NCBI GenBank assembly: GCA_036521915.1
Contig: DATDGU010000214.1
Span: 1-43,370, forward strand
DNA from: PALSA-555 sp036521915
Lineage (GTDB): Bacteria > Actinomycetota > Acidimicrobiia > IMCC26256 > PALSA-555
Reading direction: 5' to 3'
Length of the DNA stretch: 43,370 bases
Shown here: positions 16,053 through 24,141 of the stretch, piece after piece
Numbering within the stretch: position 1 is the first letter of the stretch
How the letters are laid out: every line of letters begins with the position of its first letter
Position numbers and translations under genes: made by a program
The notes under the pieces: model-generated
The model's database searches: none
Told to the model about the DNA's origin: nothing
The model's input: the letters and a program-made list of their open reading frames with translations, nothing else

Positions 16053-16058
16053 TAGGCT
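16053..16058 (+). promoter_or_regulatory. Probable -10 box of a leaderless promoter (PAP2 phosphatase)
   Basis: TAGGCT ends 9 nt before ATG 16068, with no ribosome site between. Confidence 0.42.
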
Positions 16059-16067
16059 CGCCAACCG

Positions 16068-16595
16068 ATGCGTCCGGTCACCGAGGTCGTCACCGAGTTC
16101 GACGAGCGGATCGAGAAGTGGCTTGAGCCTCGTCGGTCGGCCACGCTCGACGATGTCATGTACGGCGTGTCGAGCGCCGCGGACCACGCGCTCCTGTGGG
16201 TGGCGCTCGGCGCGGCGCGCACGGTGCGCCGCAACGACCTCGCGTGGGGCGGCCGGTACCTGGGGATGCTCGTCGGGGAGTCCGCCGTCACGAACACGGT
16301 GAAGCTCATGACCCGACGGGTGCGTCCCCAGGAGCACTTCTCCCACGACGACCCGCTGCCCCACCAGATGCGCCGGCCGATCACGTCGTCGTTCCCGTCG
16401 GGGCACGCCGTCACCGCGTTCACCGCTGCGGCGGTGCTGTCGCGCGGGAGCCGCCTCGCCCCGCTCTACTACGGACTGGCGGCGACCATCGCCGCGAGCC
16501 GTGTGTACACGCGCGTCCACCACGCGTCGGACGGCGTCGCGGGTATCGCGCTCGGTCTCGCGCTCGGGAGCGTCGCGCGACGGCTGGTACGGTGA
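16068..16595 (+). CDS. PAP2-family membrane phosphatase
   Basis: This 175-residue membrane-associated phosphatase of the PAP2 / vanadium chloroperoxidase superfamily would dephosphorylate a lipid (di)phosphate. All three signature motifs are present: KLMTRRVRP (Lys79, Arg85), SFPSGHA (Ser111, Gly112, His113) and SRVYTRVHHASD (Arg145, His151, Asp155). Hydrophobic helices fall around 40-50, 115-140 and 158-170. The stop overlaps the GTG of the next gene as GTGA, so translation of the DsbA-like protein is probably coupled to it. Confidence 0.88.
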   Translation: MRPVTEVVTEFDERIEKWLEPRRSATLDDVMYGVSSAADHALLWVALGAARTVRRNDLAWGGRYLGMLVGESAVTNTVKLMTRRVRPQEHFSHDDPLPHQMRRPITSSFPSGHAVTAFTAAAVLSRGSRLAPLYYGLAATIAASRVYTRVHHASDGVAGIALGLALGSVARRLVR

Positions 16596-17194
16596 GCCAC
16601 GTGCCCCGTCAGATCGCCGTCACGTTCGACTACCGGTGTCCGTTCGCGCGCAACGCGCACGAGGCGGTCGTCGAGGCCGAGCGGACGCACGTGATCCGCG
16701 GCGTCGAGTGGCGCTACCAGGCGTTCTCGCTCGACCAGGCCCATCTCGACGAGGGCGACGTCGCGGTATGGGACCGCGAACCCGACGAGTGGGGCACGGG
16801 CGTGCTCGCCCTGCTCTACGGGCTCGCCGTCCGCGACGCCTTCCCCGACAAGTTCCTCGACGCGCACCTCGCGCTCTTCGCGGCCCGCCACGACGAGGGT
16901 CGCCGACTCGATGACGAGCAGGTGCTGCGCGACACCGTGGCGTCCGTCGGGCTCGACCGGGGTGCGGTCAGCGACGAGGTGTGGAGCGGGCGACCCCTGA
17001 AGACGCTCGCCGCCGAGCACACCCAGGCGGTCGACGACCTCGACGTGTTCGGCGTCCCGACGTTCATCGAGCACGACGACGCGGCGTTCATCCGGTTCAT
17101 GGACCGGAGGCGGGTCGACGACCTCGAGCGGGCCATCGGGCTGCTCGACTGGACGCGCTTCAACGAGTTCAAGCGCACCCGCCTCCCGCGCTAG
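16592..17194 (+). CDS. DsbA-family thioredoxin-fold protein
   Basis: This 200-residue DsbA / FrnE / HCCA-isomerase-like protein has FDYRCPFARNAHEAV near the N-terminus, a single-Cys CPFA in place of the CXXC of true DsbA. It then has the inserted helical domain (VLALLYGLAVRDAFPDKF, DAHLALFAARHDEGRRL) and the cis-Pro loop FGVPTFI. With one Cys it could be a glutathione- or mycothiol-type isomerase/transferase rather than a disulfide oxidase. No signal peptide is seen, so it is cytoplasmic. The start GTG 16592 overlaps the PAP2 stop (GTGA), fixing the frame. Its stop overlaps the convergent gene by 3-4 nt. Confidence 0.8.
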   Translation: MSHVPRQIAVTFDYRCPFARNAHEAVVEAERTHVIRGVEWRYQAFSLDQAHLDEGDVAVWDREPDEWGTGVLALLYGLAVRDAFPDKFLDAHLALFAARHDEGRRLDDEQVLRDTVASVGLDRGAVSDEVWSGRPLKTLAAEHTQAVDDLDVFGVPTFIEHDDAAFIRFMDRRRVDDLERAIGLLDWTRFNEFKRTRLPR

Positions 17195-17553
17195 CGCAGC
17201 CCCCGGCGGGCGTCGGCGAACTCCTCGAGCACCTCGGACCACTCGACGAACCCGGGGTCGCGCCACATCCGGTGGCCACACGTGGTGCCGAGGTCGTGGA
17301 CATAGAGGTGCAGGGTCGGGGCGTCGTCCGCGAGCACGATCAGCTCCGGGATCCGCGGGTGCGGCGGGGCGTCGCCGAGCAGGTCGACCAGGGCGACGCA
17401 GGCCAGCACCCGGCTGCGACACGACGGGCACGCGGAGACCGTCGCGGCGTCGAAGTCGCAGGTCAGGGCCAGCAGGGTCGCCGCCTCGTCGGCGTCGAGG
17501 CGCAGCTCCTCCCCGTCCTCGTCGAGCATGAGGAGTCCGTCGTCGCCGGTCAC
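17191..17553 (-). CDS. Hypothetical protein with CXXC pair
   Basis: I do not recognise this 120-residue acidic protein. The N-terminal third (LDEDGEELRLDADEAATLLAL) is Asp/Glu-rich. It then has ACPSCRSRVLACVALVDLL with a CXXC and a third Cys, and later TTCGHRMWRDPGFVEWSEVL with another Cys/His pair, so it may bind one zinc ion. Start GTG 17553 lies 7 nt after a TACCGT box; an in-frame ATG at 17529 is the alternative. It is divergent from the quinone reductase gene by 48 nt, and the end overlaps the DsbA-like gene's stop. Confidence 0.65.
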   Translation of the reverse strand: MTGDDGLLMLDEDGEELRLDADEAATLLALTCDFDAATVSACPSCRSRVLACVALVDLLGDAPPHPRIPELIVLADDAPTLHLYVHDLGTTCGHRMWRDPGFVEWSEVLEEFADARRGLR

Positions 17554-17560
17554 GGTCGGG

Positions 17561-17566
17561 ACGGTA
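17561..17566 (-). promoter_or_regulatory. Probable -10 box of a leaderless promoter (CXXC protein)
   Basis: TACCGT on the minus strand ends 7 nt before GTG 17553. It is one half of a compact divergent promoter region. Confidence 0.42.
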
Positions 17567-17586
17567 CCGCCCCGCTACGACAGCCC

Positions 17587-17592
17587 TAACCT
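17587..17592 (+). promoter_or_regulatory. Probable -10 box of a leaderless promoter (quinone reductase)
   Basis: TAACCT ends 9 nt before GTG 17602. It is the plus-strand half of the 48-nt divergent region. Confidence 0.42.
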
Positions 17593-17601
17593 GACCGCCT
17601 C

Positions 17602-18558
17602 GTGCACGCCGTGACCGTCGCCGATGGCGCCCTGCGCTGGCGGGAGCACCCCGACCCCGTGCCGGGCGACGACGAGCTGCTCGTCGACGTGCGGGCCGCG
17701 GGCGTGAACGCCGCCGATCTGCTCCAGCGACAGGGCCTCTACCCGGCGCCGCCCGGCTTGCCGGCGGACATCCCCGGCCTCGAGCTCGCCGGTGTGGTGC
17801 TCGCCGCGGGGATCGAGTGCCGTCGCTTCCACGCCGGCGACCGCGTGATGGCGGTGGTCGGCGGCGGCGGGCAGGCCGAGCAGGCTGTCGTGCACGAGCG
17901 AGTGGCGCTCCCGGTGCCCGCGGAGCTCTCGTGGGCCGAGGCGGGCGGGTTCCCCGAGGTGTTCACCACCGCGCACGACGCGCTGTTCACCCAATGCGGG
18001 CTGGCGATCGGCGAGCGGGTCCTCGTGCATGGCGGCGCGGGCGGCGTCGGCGTCGCGGGAGTGCAGCTCGCCGCCCGCGCCGGCGCGCGCGTCGTCACGA
18101 CGGTGCGCAACGAGGCACGCCGGGCCGAGGTCGCGGCGCTCGGCGCGGCCTGCGGGACGGTCGACGCCGTCGCACCCGAGGACGCCGCGGCGCGAGGGCC
18201 CTACGACGTGGTGCTCGAGGTGATCGGCGGCCCGAACCTGGCGGGCGACCTCGAGTCGCTGGCGATCGGCGGGCGGATCGCCGTCGTCGGTGTCGGCGCG
18301 GGCGCCCACGCGGACGTGAACCTGCTCGCGCTCATGGGCGTCCTCGGGCGGATCCACGGCTCGATGCTGCGGGGCCGACCGCTCGAGGGCAAGGCCCGCG
18401 CCGCGCAGCTCGTCGCAGGACAGGTGCTCCCGCTGCTCGAGGCGGGTCAGGTGCGCGTGCCCGTCGACGCCACCGTGCCGATGGAGGAGGCGACCGCGGC
18501 GTACGAGCGCTTCGCGGCCGGCGGCAAGCTCGGCAAGATCGTGCTCGTCAATTCATGA
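17602..18558 (+). CDS. NAD(P)H:quinone oxidoreductase-like MDR protein (PIG3 type)
   Basis: This 318-residue zinc-free medium-chain reductase has the quinone oxidoreductase layout. Segments are DELLVDVRAAGVNAADLLQR, LYPAPPGLPADIPGLELAGV, the NADPH Rossmann loop VLVHGGAGGVGVAGVQLA, VVTTVRNEARRAEVAALGA and the C-terminal YERFAAGGKLGKIVL. It would reduce quinones or enones with NADPH. The TIGR02824 (PIG3) group starts and ends the same way. Start GTG 17602. It is convergent with the lipoprotein gene, overlapping it by 11 nt. Confidence 0.9.
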   Translation: MHAVTVADGALRWREHPDPVPGDDELLVDVRAAGVNAADLLQRQGLYPAPPGLPADIPGLELAGVVLAAGIECRRFHAGDRVMAVVGGGGQAEQAVVHERVALPVPAELSWAEAGGFPEVFTTAHDALFTQCGLAIGERVLVHGGAGGVGVAGVQLAARAGARVVTTVRNEARRAEVAALGAACGTVDAVAPEDAAARGPYDVVLEVIGGPNLAGDLESLAIGGRIAVVGVGAGAHADVNLLALMGVLGRIHGSMLRGRPLEGKARAAQLVAGQVLPLLEAGQVRVPVDATVPMEEATAAYERFAAGGKLGKIVLVNS

Positions 18559-19162
18559 CGAGCACGCTGACTCGCGGCGGCGAGTTGGCGGCGTCGGTCG
18601 TGAAGGGGCGCTTCTGGTCGAGCCCGATCAGCCAGACCACCTGCGACTGGTTCGGGTCGGGTGACGGCTGCGGGAGCGAGTTGAGGTACTCGATGATGAG
18701 CGTGTGGTTCATCGGCTGGAGCGCCAGGCGCAGGTTGCCCTTGTAGGTGAGGTTGCCGGCGTTCGATGCCGACGCGGGGTGGATGACGACCTCGAGCACG
18801 GCCTTCACGCCGGTGAGCGACGCCGTCGAGCTGTTCACCACACCCGGGGCGTTCAACGGCACGTACTGCACCGTGTACGCGGGCGGGAGGTCGCCGTCGC
18901 CGCCGGGCTGGAACGTGAACGTGATCTCGTCGTAGCAGACCGTCGGGGCGCCGGCAGCGTCGTCGAGGAACACGCTCTGGTTGATGATCGGGAGCGTCTC
19001 CCGCTTCGCTTCGCTGGCGACGATGAACTGGCAGCCGGGCCCGTTGTTCGCCGACGCCGTGCTCGTCGGCGTCGCCGTGCCACCGCCTCCACCGAAGCAC
19101 GACGCCGTCGTGAACGTGATCGCGAGCGCGAGCCCGACGACACGAGCGCGCGCGTGTCCCAC
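18548..19162 (-). CDS. Secreted lipoprotein with AMIN-like domain
   Basis: This 204-residue exported protein is predicted to be lipid-anchored outside the membrane. The signal region RARVVGLALAITFTTASC ends in a lipobox-like TASC (Cys22), with Thr instead of the usual Leu at -3. A Gly/Thr/Ser linker follows. The mature part resembles actinobacterial AMIN-like beta domains (CYDEITFTFQPGGDG, AYTVQYVPLNAPG, LEVVIHPASASN, VVWLIGLDQKRPF), which bind cell-wall polymers or proteins. Start GTG 19162 is 7 nt after a TACGCT box. Starting at 19207 would put Arg-rich residues before the signal peptide and run into the divergent thiolase gene. Confidence 0.75.
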   Translation of the reverse strand: MGHARARVVGLALAITFTTASCFGGGGGTATPTSTASANNGPGCQFIVASEAKRETLPIINQSVFLDDAAGAPTVCYDEITFTFQPGGDGDLPPAYTVQYVPLNAPGVVNSSTASLTGVKAVLEVVIHPASASNAGNLTYKGNLRLALQPMNHTLIIEYLNSLPQPSPDPNQSQVVWLIGLDQKRPFTTDAANSPPRVSVLVMN

Positions 19163-19169
19163 GACGGGG

Positions 19170-19175
19170 AGCGTA
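19170..19175 (-). promoter_or_regulatory. Probable -10 box of a leaderless promoter (AMIN-like lipoprotein)
   Basis: TACGCT on the minus strand ends 7 nt before GTG 19162. It lies in a 35-nt divergent gap shared with the thiolase promoter. Confidence 0.45.
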
Positions 19176-19184
19176 GAGGGCCGA

Positions 19185-19190
19185 TACGAT
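19185..19190 (+). promoter_or_regulatory. Probable -10 box of a leaderless promoter (thiolase)
   Basis: TACGAT ends 7 nt before ATG 19198. Only 9 nt separate it from the opposing box at 19170-19175. Confidence 0.45.
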
Positions 19191-19197
19191 CGGCTCC

Positions 19198-20373
19198 ATG
19201 GCAGCAACGGACGTCGTCATCATCGAAGCCGTGCGGTCGCCGCTCGGGAAGCGCAACGGCGGGCTGGCCAGCGTCCACCCCGTCGAGCTGCTCGGTGCGG
19301 TCCAGCGTGAGGCCGTCGGGCGCGCCGGGATCGACCCCAGCGCCGTCGGCCAGGTCATCGGCGGCTGCGTCACCCAGACCGGCGAGCAGACCTTCGACAT
19401 CGCCCGCTCGGCATGGCTCACCGCGGGCCTGCCGATCGAGGTCGCGGGCACCACCGTCGACGCGCAGTGCGGCTCGTCACAGCAGGCCACCAACCTCGCG
19501 GCCGCGCTCATCGGCGCGGGGGTGATCGACGTCGCGCTCGCCTGCGGCGTCGAGTCGATGAGCCGTGTGCCCCTCGGCGTCGCCGTGTCGAACGGTCCCG
19601 GCCGTCCCCTCCCGAAGCCCTACTTCGAGCGCTTCGAGTACACGTCGCAGTTCGAGGGCGCCGAGCGCATCGCCGAGAAGTGGGGCATCTCCCGGGAGGA
19701 CTGCGACCGCTTCGGCCTGCAGTCCCAGGAGCGCGCCCAGGCCGCGTGGGCCGAGGGCCGCTTCGAGCGCGAAGTGCTGCCCGTCGACGCCCCGGACCTC
19801 GAGGACGGGAAGCCCACCGGCACGACGCATCACGTGGCACGCGACGAGGGCCTGCGCGAGACCTCGCTCGAGGCGCTCGCCGCGCTCAAGCCCGTCGCCC
19901 GCCCCGACGGCGTCCACACGGCCGGCACGTCGTCGCAGATCACCGACGGGGCCGCGGCCGTGCTGCTCGCGTCGGCGGAACGCGCCGAGGAGCTCGGCCT
20001 CCGGCCACGGGCCCGGATCGTCGACCAGTGCCTGGTCGGCGTCGACCCGGTGCTGATGCTCACCGGGCCGATCGACGCCACCCAGCGCCTGCTCGCCCGC
20101 ACCGGCATGACCATGGACGAGCTCGACACCGTCGAGATCAACGAGGCGTTCGCGTCGGTCGTGCTGGCCTGGCAGCGCGAGCTGCGCCCCGACCCGGCCA
20201 CGGTCAACCCGAACGGCGGCGCGATCGCGATCGGGCACCCGGTCGGCGCGACCGGGGCGCGCCTCGTCACCACCGCGCTGCACGAGCTCGAGCGCACCGA
20301 CGGGCGTTTCGGCCTCGTGACCATGTGCTGCGGCGGCGGGCTCGGGACCGGCACGATCCTCGAGCGGCTCTAG
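19198..20373 (+). CDS. Acetyl-CoA acetyltransferase / 3-ketoacyl-CoA thiolase
   Basis: This 391-residue classical thiolase performs the last step of beta-oxidation (thiolytic release of acetyl-CoA), or acetoacetyl-CoA formation in reverse. The full active site is present: Cys91 in VDAQCGSSQQATN, NPNGGAIAIGHPVGATGAR with the catalytic His, and the second Cys in MCCGGGLGTG. The resemblance is to the FadA/FadA5 branch used for fatty acid and steroid degradation. Start ATG 19198 with VIIEAVRSPLGKRNGGLAS is typical. The YdjC-type deacetylase follows after 10 nt. Confidence 0.93.
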   Translation: MAATDVVIIEAVRSPLGKRNGGLASVHPVELLGAVQREAVGRAGIDPSAVGQVIGGCVTQTGEQTFDIARSAWLTAGLPIEVAGTTVDAQCGSSQQATNLAAALIGAGVIDVALACGVESMSRVPLGVAVSNGPGRPLPKPYFERFEYTSQFEGAERIAEKWGISREDCDRFGLQSQERAQAAWAEGRFEREVLPVDAPDLEDGKPTGTTHHVARDEGLRETSLEALAALKPVARPDGVHTAGTSSQITDGAAAVLLASAERAEELGLRPRARIVDQCLVGVDPVLMLTGPIDATQRLLARTGMTMDELDTVEINEAFASVVLAWQRELRPDPATVNPNGGAIAIGHPVGATGARLVTTALHELERTDGRFGLVTMCCGGGLGTGTILERL

Positions 20374-20383
20374 TCGGCGCGCC

Positions 20384-21232
20384 GTGGCGGCCCCGGAGCG
20401 CCCCTCGCTGGTCGAACAGCTCGGCTACCCGCCGGACGCGCGCCTCGTCATCATCAACTGCGACGACCTGGGGTCCTCCCGGTCCGCGAACGTCGGCGTC
20501 TACGACGCGCTGCGCAACGGGCTCGCCACCAGCGCGACGCTCATGGTGCCGTGCCCGTGGGCACGCGACGCGGCGGCGCAGTACCGCGGGGAGGACGTCG
20601 GCGTGCACCTCACGCTCAACTCGGAGTGGGACACCTATCGCTGGTCGCCCATCACCCACGGCCCGAGCCTGCTCGACGGCGACGGCGGGTTCCCCCGCAC
20701 GATCGAGGACACGTGGGACCACGCCGATCTCGAGGAGGTCCGCCGGGAGCTGCGGGCCCAGATCGAGCGGGCGATCCTGTGGGGCTTCGATGTGAGCCAT
20801 CTCGACAGCCACATGGGCACACTCCAGCTGCGCGCCGACTTCTTCGGTGTCTATCTCGAGCTCGCGCTCGACTTCGCGCTGCCCCTGCGCATGGGACCGG
20901 CGGGCGGGGAGCGCCTCGTCGGCTTCCCGTACCGGGACCTCACGAGCGCGGAGGGCGTCGTGTACCCCGACCACTTCGTCTTCTACACCGGTGTCGGAGC
21001 ACGCAAGCACATCGAGCGGGCTCTGTTCGACCTGCGGCCGGGCGTCACCGAGGTGTACCTGCACCCGGCAGTGGACGCCGACGAGCTCCGGGCGTCGCAC
21101 CCGGACTGGTCGGGGCGCGTCGAGGACCACGCGTTCCTCTGCGAGGACCCGTCGTTGCCCGACCTGCTCGACCGCGCCGGGGCGACCCTGATCGGGTACC
21201 GGGAGCTGCGCGAGCTCCAGCGCGCCGCCTGA
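20384..21232 (+). CDS. ChbG/YdjC-family carbohydrate deacetylase
   Basis: This 282-residue cytoplasmic protein of the YdjC/ChbG family removes N-acetyl groups from oligosaccharides using one metal ion. Motifs are LVIINCDDLGSSRSANVG (metal Asp and catalytic Asp), DVGVHLTLNSEW (His), VSHLDSHMGT (His-X-X-X-His type) and VYLHPAVD (His). The start GTG 20384 is 10 nt after the thiolase stop; the intervening sequence has no obvious ribosome site. It may be co-transcribed with the thiolase, though the functions do not match. The substrate is not known. Confidence 0.85.
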   Translation: MAAPERPSLVEQLGYPPDARLVIINCDDLGSSRSANVGVYDALRNGLATSATLMVPCPWARDAAAQYRGEDVGVHLTLNSEWDTYRWSPITHGPSLLDGDGGFPRTIEDTWDHADLEEVRRELRAQIERAILWGFDVSHLDSHMGTLQLRADFFGVYLELALDFALPLRMGPAGGERLVGFPYRDLTSAEGVVYPDHFVFYTGVGARKHIERALFDLRPGVTEVYLHPAVDADELRASHPDWSGRVEDHAFLCEDPSLPDLLDRAGATLIGYRELRELQRAA

Positions 21233-21238
21233 CGCCGT

Positions 21239-21625
21239 TCAGTACTCCGTGACGGCGCGGACCTTCTCCTGGAGCGCCTGGTATTCGGGCGACATGGTGA
21301 GGGGCATCAGCGACATCAGCTTGCCCATGTTGCCGGTCACCTTGGTCTTGCCCTGCATGAACGCCGCGTTCGCGTCGAGCTCGCCCTTCTGGATCGCCAC
21401 CGAGTCCTGGTAGCCCGTGGTCATCGTGACCTCGGCGTCGGGGAGCTCGCCGAGGGAGGCCTCGGCCAGCAGGCCGTCCTGCAAGACCCAGTAGTACTTC
21501 ACGTCACCTTCGGGGCCGCCGGTGACGACGAACTGCATCGTGGCGCTCGTGCCCGGGCGCTCGGGTTGGTCCTGGGCGAGGGCCCGGGCCTCGTCGAGCC
21601 AGGCCTGGCTGAGATACTTCGGCAC
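21239..21625 (-). CDS. SCP2 sterol-binding domain protein
   Basis: This 128-residue stand-alone SCP2 domain shows ATMQFVVTGGPEGDVKYYW, LPDAEVTMTTGYQDSVAI and ANAAFMQGKTKVTGNMGKLM, the KVxG...L end being the hallmark. Such domains carry sterols, fatty acids or acyl-CoAs in a hydrophobic tunnel and often pair with thiolases or acyl-CoA enzymes. Start GTG 21625 follows GAGGAG by about 6 nt. It sits 15 nt downstream of mca on the same strand. Confidence 0.88.
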   Translation of the reverse strand: MPKYLSQAWLDEARALAQDQPERPGTSATMQFVVTGGPEGDVKYYWVLQDGLLAEASLGELPDAEVTMTTGYQDSVAIQKGELDANAAFMQGKTKVTGNMGKLMSLMPLTMSPEYQALQEKVRAVTEY

Positions 21626-21640
21626 CGCCGTCTCCTCGGT

Positions 21641-22567
21641 TCAGGGGCGCCGGAGTGTATCGACGCGCTCCGTCGGCCGCTCGGTGGCGCGTAGCCCCGC
21701 GAAGAGGTCGTGCTCCTCCTCGCCCTCGGCCGGCGGGCCGACGCTCGAGCGGGCGAGGACGTACTCGTCCCACGGGAACACCTCCCGGATCACGTCGTCC
21801 GAGAGACGCATCCAGAACCCGTCGGGGTCGACCTGGGTGCGGTGCGCGAGCAGCGCGGCGCGCCGGCGCGCCAGCCACGGGCCGACGTCGATGAAGGTCG
21901 TGAAGCGCTCGTCGTGGTCGGGGAAGTCGCGCTCGAACCACCGGGCGTAGGGGCTCTCCTCGCCCTGGCGGAGGTACGCGTCGTGCAGCGCCTGGACCCG
22001 CCGGCGCGAGAAGCCCGTGTAGTACATCTTCGACGGCTGCCACGCCGGCCCCGCCGCCGGGTACTGCGTCGGGTCGCCCGCGGCCTCGAACGCGGGCACC
22101 GAGATCTCGTGGACCCGGATGTGGTCGGGGTGCGGGTAGAACTGGCGGTCGTCGGCGTAGGTCACAATGACCTGGGGCCGTGCCGCCCGGATGATCGCGA
22201 CGAGCCGGCCGACGGCCTCGTCGAGGGGCGCGTTCGCGAAGTTGTCGGGGCGCGCGTTCGTCTCGGTGTCGGGCATCCCCGAGTCGTGGTAGCCGAGCCA
22301 ACACAGCTCGTCGTAGCCGATCGCCGCGACGCTCGCCTCGAGCTCCTCGACGCGCACCTCGGCGAGACGCGACCGCACCTCCGGCGTGTCCACGGCTTTG
22401 TTCAAGATGTCGCCCGCCTCACCGCCGGTGCAGCACACGAGCACGCACCACACGCCCTCGTCGTGGTACCGCGCGACGGTCGCTGCGCCCTTCGAGGCCT
22501 CGTCGTCAGGATGGGCGTGCACGCTCATGAGCGCGAGCCGCTGACCGTCGCGATCCGTGGGCGTCAT
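21641..22567 (-). CDS. mca: Mycothiol S-conjugate amidase (Mca-like PIG-L deacetylase)
   Basis: This 308-residue zinc hydrolase of the PIG-L/MshB/Mca family has VHAHPDDEASKGAATVARY (zinc His19 and Asp22), CCTGGEAGDILNKA, WLGYHDSGMPD, YPHPDHIRVHEISVPAFEAAGD (split; zinc His) and the C-terminal HRTQVDPDGFW and DLFAG. Length and these blocks match Mca, which splits mycothiol conjugates of toxins into a mercapturic acid and GlcN-Ins, rather than the shorter biosynthetic MshB. Mycothiol is made only by Actinomycetota. Start ATG 22567 is 8 nt after a TACCTT box. An MshB-like role cannot be fully excluded by eye. Confidence 0.85.
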   Translation of the reverse strand: MTPTDRDGQRLALMSVHAHPDDEASKGAATVARYHDEGVWCVLVCCTGGEAGDILNKAVDTPEVRSRLAEVRVEELEASVAAIGYDELCWLGYHDSGMPDTETNARPDNFANAPLDEAVGRLVAIIRAARPQVIVTYADDRQFYPHPDHIRVHEISVPAFEAAGDPTQYPAAGPAWQPSKMYYTGFSRRRVQALHDAYLRQGEESPYARWFERDFPDHDERFTTFIDVGPWLARRRAALLAHRTQVDPDGFWMRLSDDVIREVFPWDEYVLARSSVGPPAEGEEEHDLFAGLRATERPTERVDTLRRP

Positions 22568-22575
22568 CGCGTACG

Positions 22576-22581
22576 AAGGTA
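22576..22581 (-). promoter_or_regulatory. Probable -10 box of a leaderless promoter (mca)
   Basis: TACCTT on the minus strand ends 8 nt before ATG 22567, in a 59-nt divergent region. Confidence 0.42.
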
Positions 22582-22614
22582 CCGCCTTGCCGATGGCCTT
22601 CCACGATCGATCGG

Positions 22615-22620
22615 TAAGGT
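22615..22620 (+). promoter_or_regulatory. Probable -10 box of a leaderless promoter (secreted hydrolase)
   Basis: TAAGGT ends 6 nt before GTG 22627, opposite the mca promoter. Confidence 0.4.
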
Positions 22621-22626
22621 CGGCCC

Positions 22627-24138
22627 GTGTCTCGTCACCCGACGCGGTTGGTCGCTGCGCTGGGTGTGATCGCCGCGCTGCTCACCGTCGGGATCGGGCG
22701 GGGACCGTCCGCGCTCGCCGCGACGTCGACCCCAACGGCCGGCACGCTCGCCTGGAAGGCCTGCGGCGGCGGGTTCCAGTGCGCCACCCTGTCCGTCCCG
22801 GTCGACTGGAGCCAGCCGACCGGTCCGCAGGTCGGCATCGCCGTGAGCCGCCGCCTCGCGTCCCAGCCGAGCGAGCGGATCGGATCGCTCGTCGTGAACT
22901 TCGGGGGGCCCGGCGACCCCGGGGCCGAATCGCTGCGCCAGGGCGGCGCCGCGAGCCTGCCCGCGGCGGTGCGCGACCGCTTCGACCTCGTGAGCTTCGA
23001 CCCCCGCGGCACCGGCATGTCGCACCCGATCGCCTGCATCAGCGACCCGACCTACGACGCCGTGCTCGCGTCGAGCCCGACGCCGCAGAACCTGTCGCAG
23101 CTCCAGAGCTTCTACGCGGGCACGAACGGGCCGGTGGACATGGTCCAAGCCTGCATCAACGCGCAGGGGTCCTGGCTGGCCGACGTCGGGACCCGCAACA
23201 CGGCCCGCGACATGGACGCGCTGCGGGCGGCGCTGCACGAGCCGAAGCTCACCTACCTCGGCTACTCGTACGGGACGGTGCTCGGCGCGGTGTACGCCCA
23301 GATGTACCCGACCCGGGTGCGCGCCATGGTGCTCGACGGCGCCGTGAACCTCTCGGACACGGCGGCGAGCGAGCTGCACGACAACGCCGAGGGATTCGAG
23401 CAGGCGCTGGACGCGTTCCTCGCCAACTGCGCCGCGAGCGTGAAGTGCCCCTACCACCACGGCGGCGACCCGCAGGCCGCGCTCGCCGCCCTGCAGCAGC
23501 GCTTCGAGAGCGGGCTGGAGGTCCCGGTATCGGACGGCCGGCAGGCCGGCGCGACGCTCTTCTACCTGGCGCTCGCCGGCGGCCTCTACGACAAGGCACA
23601 GGGCTGGCCGTTCCTCGCGTCGGCGCTCGCCGCGGTCGACCGCGGCGTCGGCGACGGGATCGCCGAGCTGGCGGACAGCCTCACCGGGCGGGACCCGAAC
23701 GGCCACTACGACGACCTGCAGCAGGCGCTCAACGCCATCCGCTGCGATGACCGCTTCGATTCGCTGCAGTCCTTCAACGACTACGTCGCGACGTACCAGC
23801 AGTACTCGCAGGAGTTCCCCATCTTCGGCGCCTTCCTCTCGGCGTCGCCGCTCGGCTGCGATCCGCGGCTCCCCGCGCCTCCCGTGGCCGAGCAGGTCGG
23901 CGACGTGCACGTGTCCGGGACGGCGCCCATCCTCATCGTCGGGACGACCGCCGACCCGGCGACGCCGTACAACGGCGCGATCGACATGCAGCACCGGGTC
24001 GCCGGCTCACGCCTGCTCACCCTCGTGAGCACCGAGCACGCCGGATACGGCAAGGGCATCCCCTGCATCGACAACGCGGTCGACACGTACTTCATCGACC
24101 GGGTGCTGCCTCGCGCCGGTCTGCGCTGCCGTCCCTGA
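22627..24138 (+). CDS. Secreted alpha/beta hydrolase, TAP-type peptidase (family S33)
   Basis: This 503-residue exported hydrolase resembles Streptomyces tripeptidyl aminopeptidase. A Sec signal (RLVAALGVIAALLTVGIG, then PSALAA) is followed by the mature start WKACGGGFQCATLSVPVDW, typical of the family. The fold shows LVVNFGGPGDPGAES (oxyanion loop), DLVSFDPRGTGMSHP and the nucleophile elbow YLGYSYGTVLGA. The C-terminal TAP lid region has APILIVGTTADPATPY (acid) and STEHAGYGKGIPCIDN (His). It likely trims peptides or hydrolyses esters outside the cell. Several Cys suggest disulfides. Start GTG 22627. Confidence 0.88.
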   Translation: MSRHPTRLVAALGVIAALLTVGIGRGPSALAATSTPTAGTLAWKACGGGFQCATLSVPVDWSQPTGPQVGIAVSRRLASQPSERIGSLVVNFGGPGDPGAESLRQGGAASLPAAVRDRFDLVSFDPRGTGMSHPIACISDPTYDAVLASSPTPQNLSQLQSFYAGTNGPVDMVQACINAQGSWLADVGTRNTARDMDALRAALHEPKLTYLGYSYGTVLGAVYAQMYPTRVRAMVLDGAVNLSDTAASELHDNAEGFEQALDAFLANCAASVKCPYHHGGDPQAALAALQQRFESGLEVPVSDGRQAGATLFYLALAGGLYDKAQGWPFLASALAAVDRGVGDGIAELADSLTGRDPNGHYDDLQQALNAIRCDDRFDSLQSFNDYVATYQQYSQEFPIFGAFLSASPLGCDPRLPAPPVAEQVGDVHVSGTAPILIVGTTADPATPYNGAIDMQHRVAGSRLLTLVSTEHAGYGKGIPCIDNAVDTYFIDRVLPRAGLRCRP

Positions 24139-24141
24139 CGG

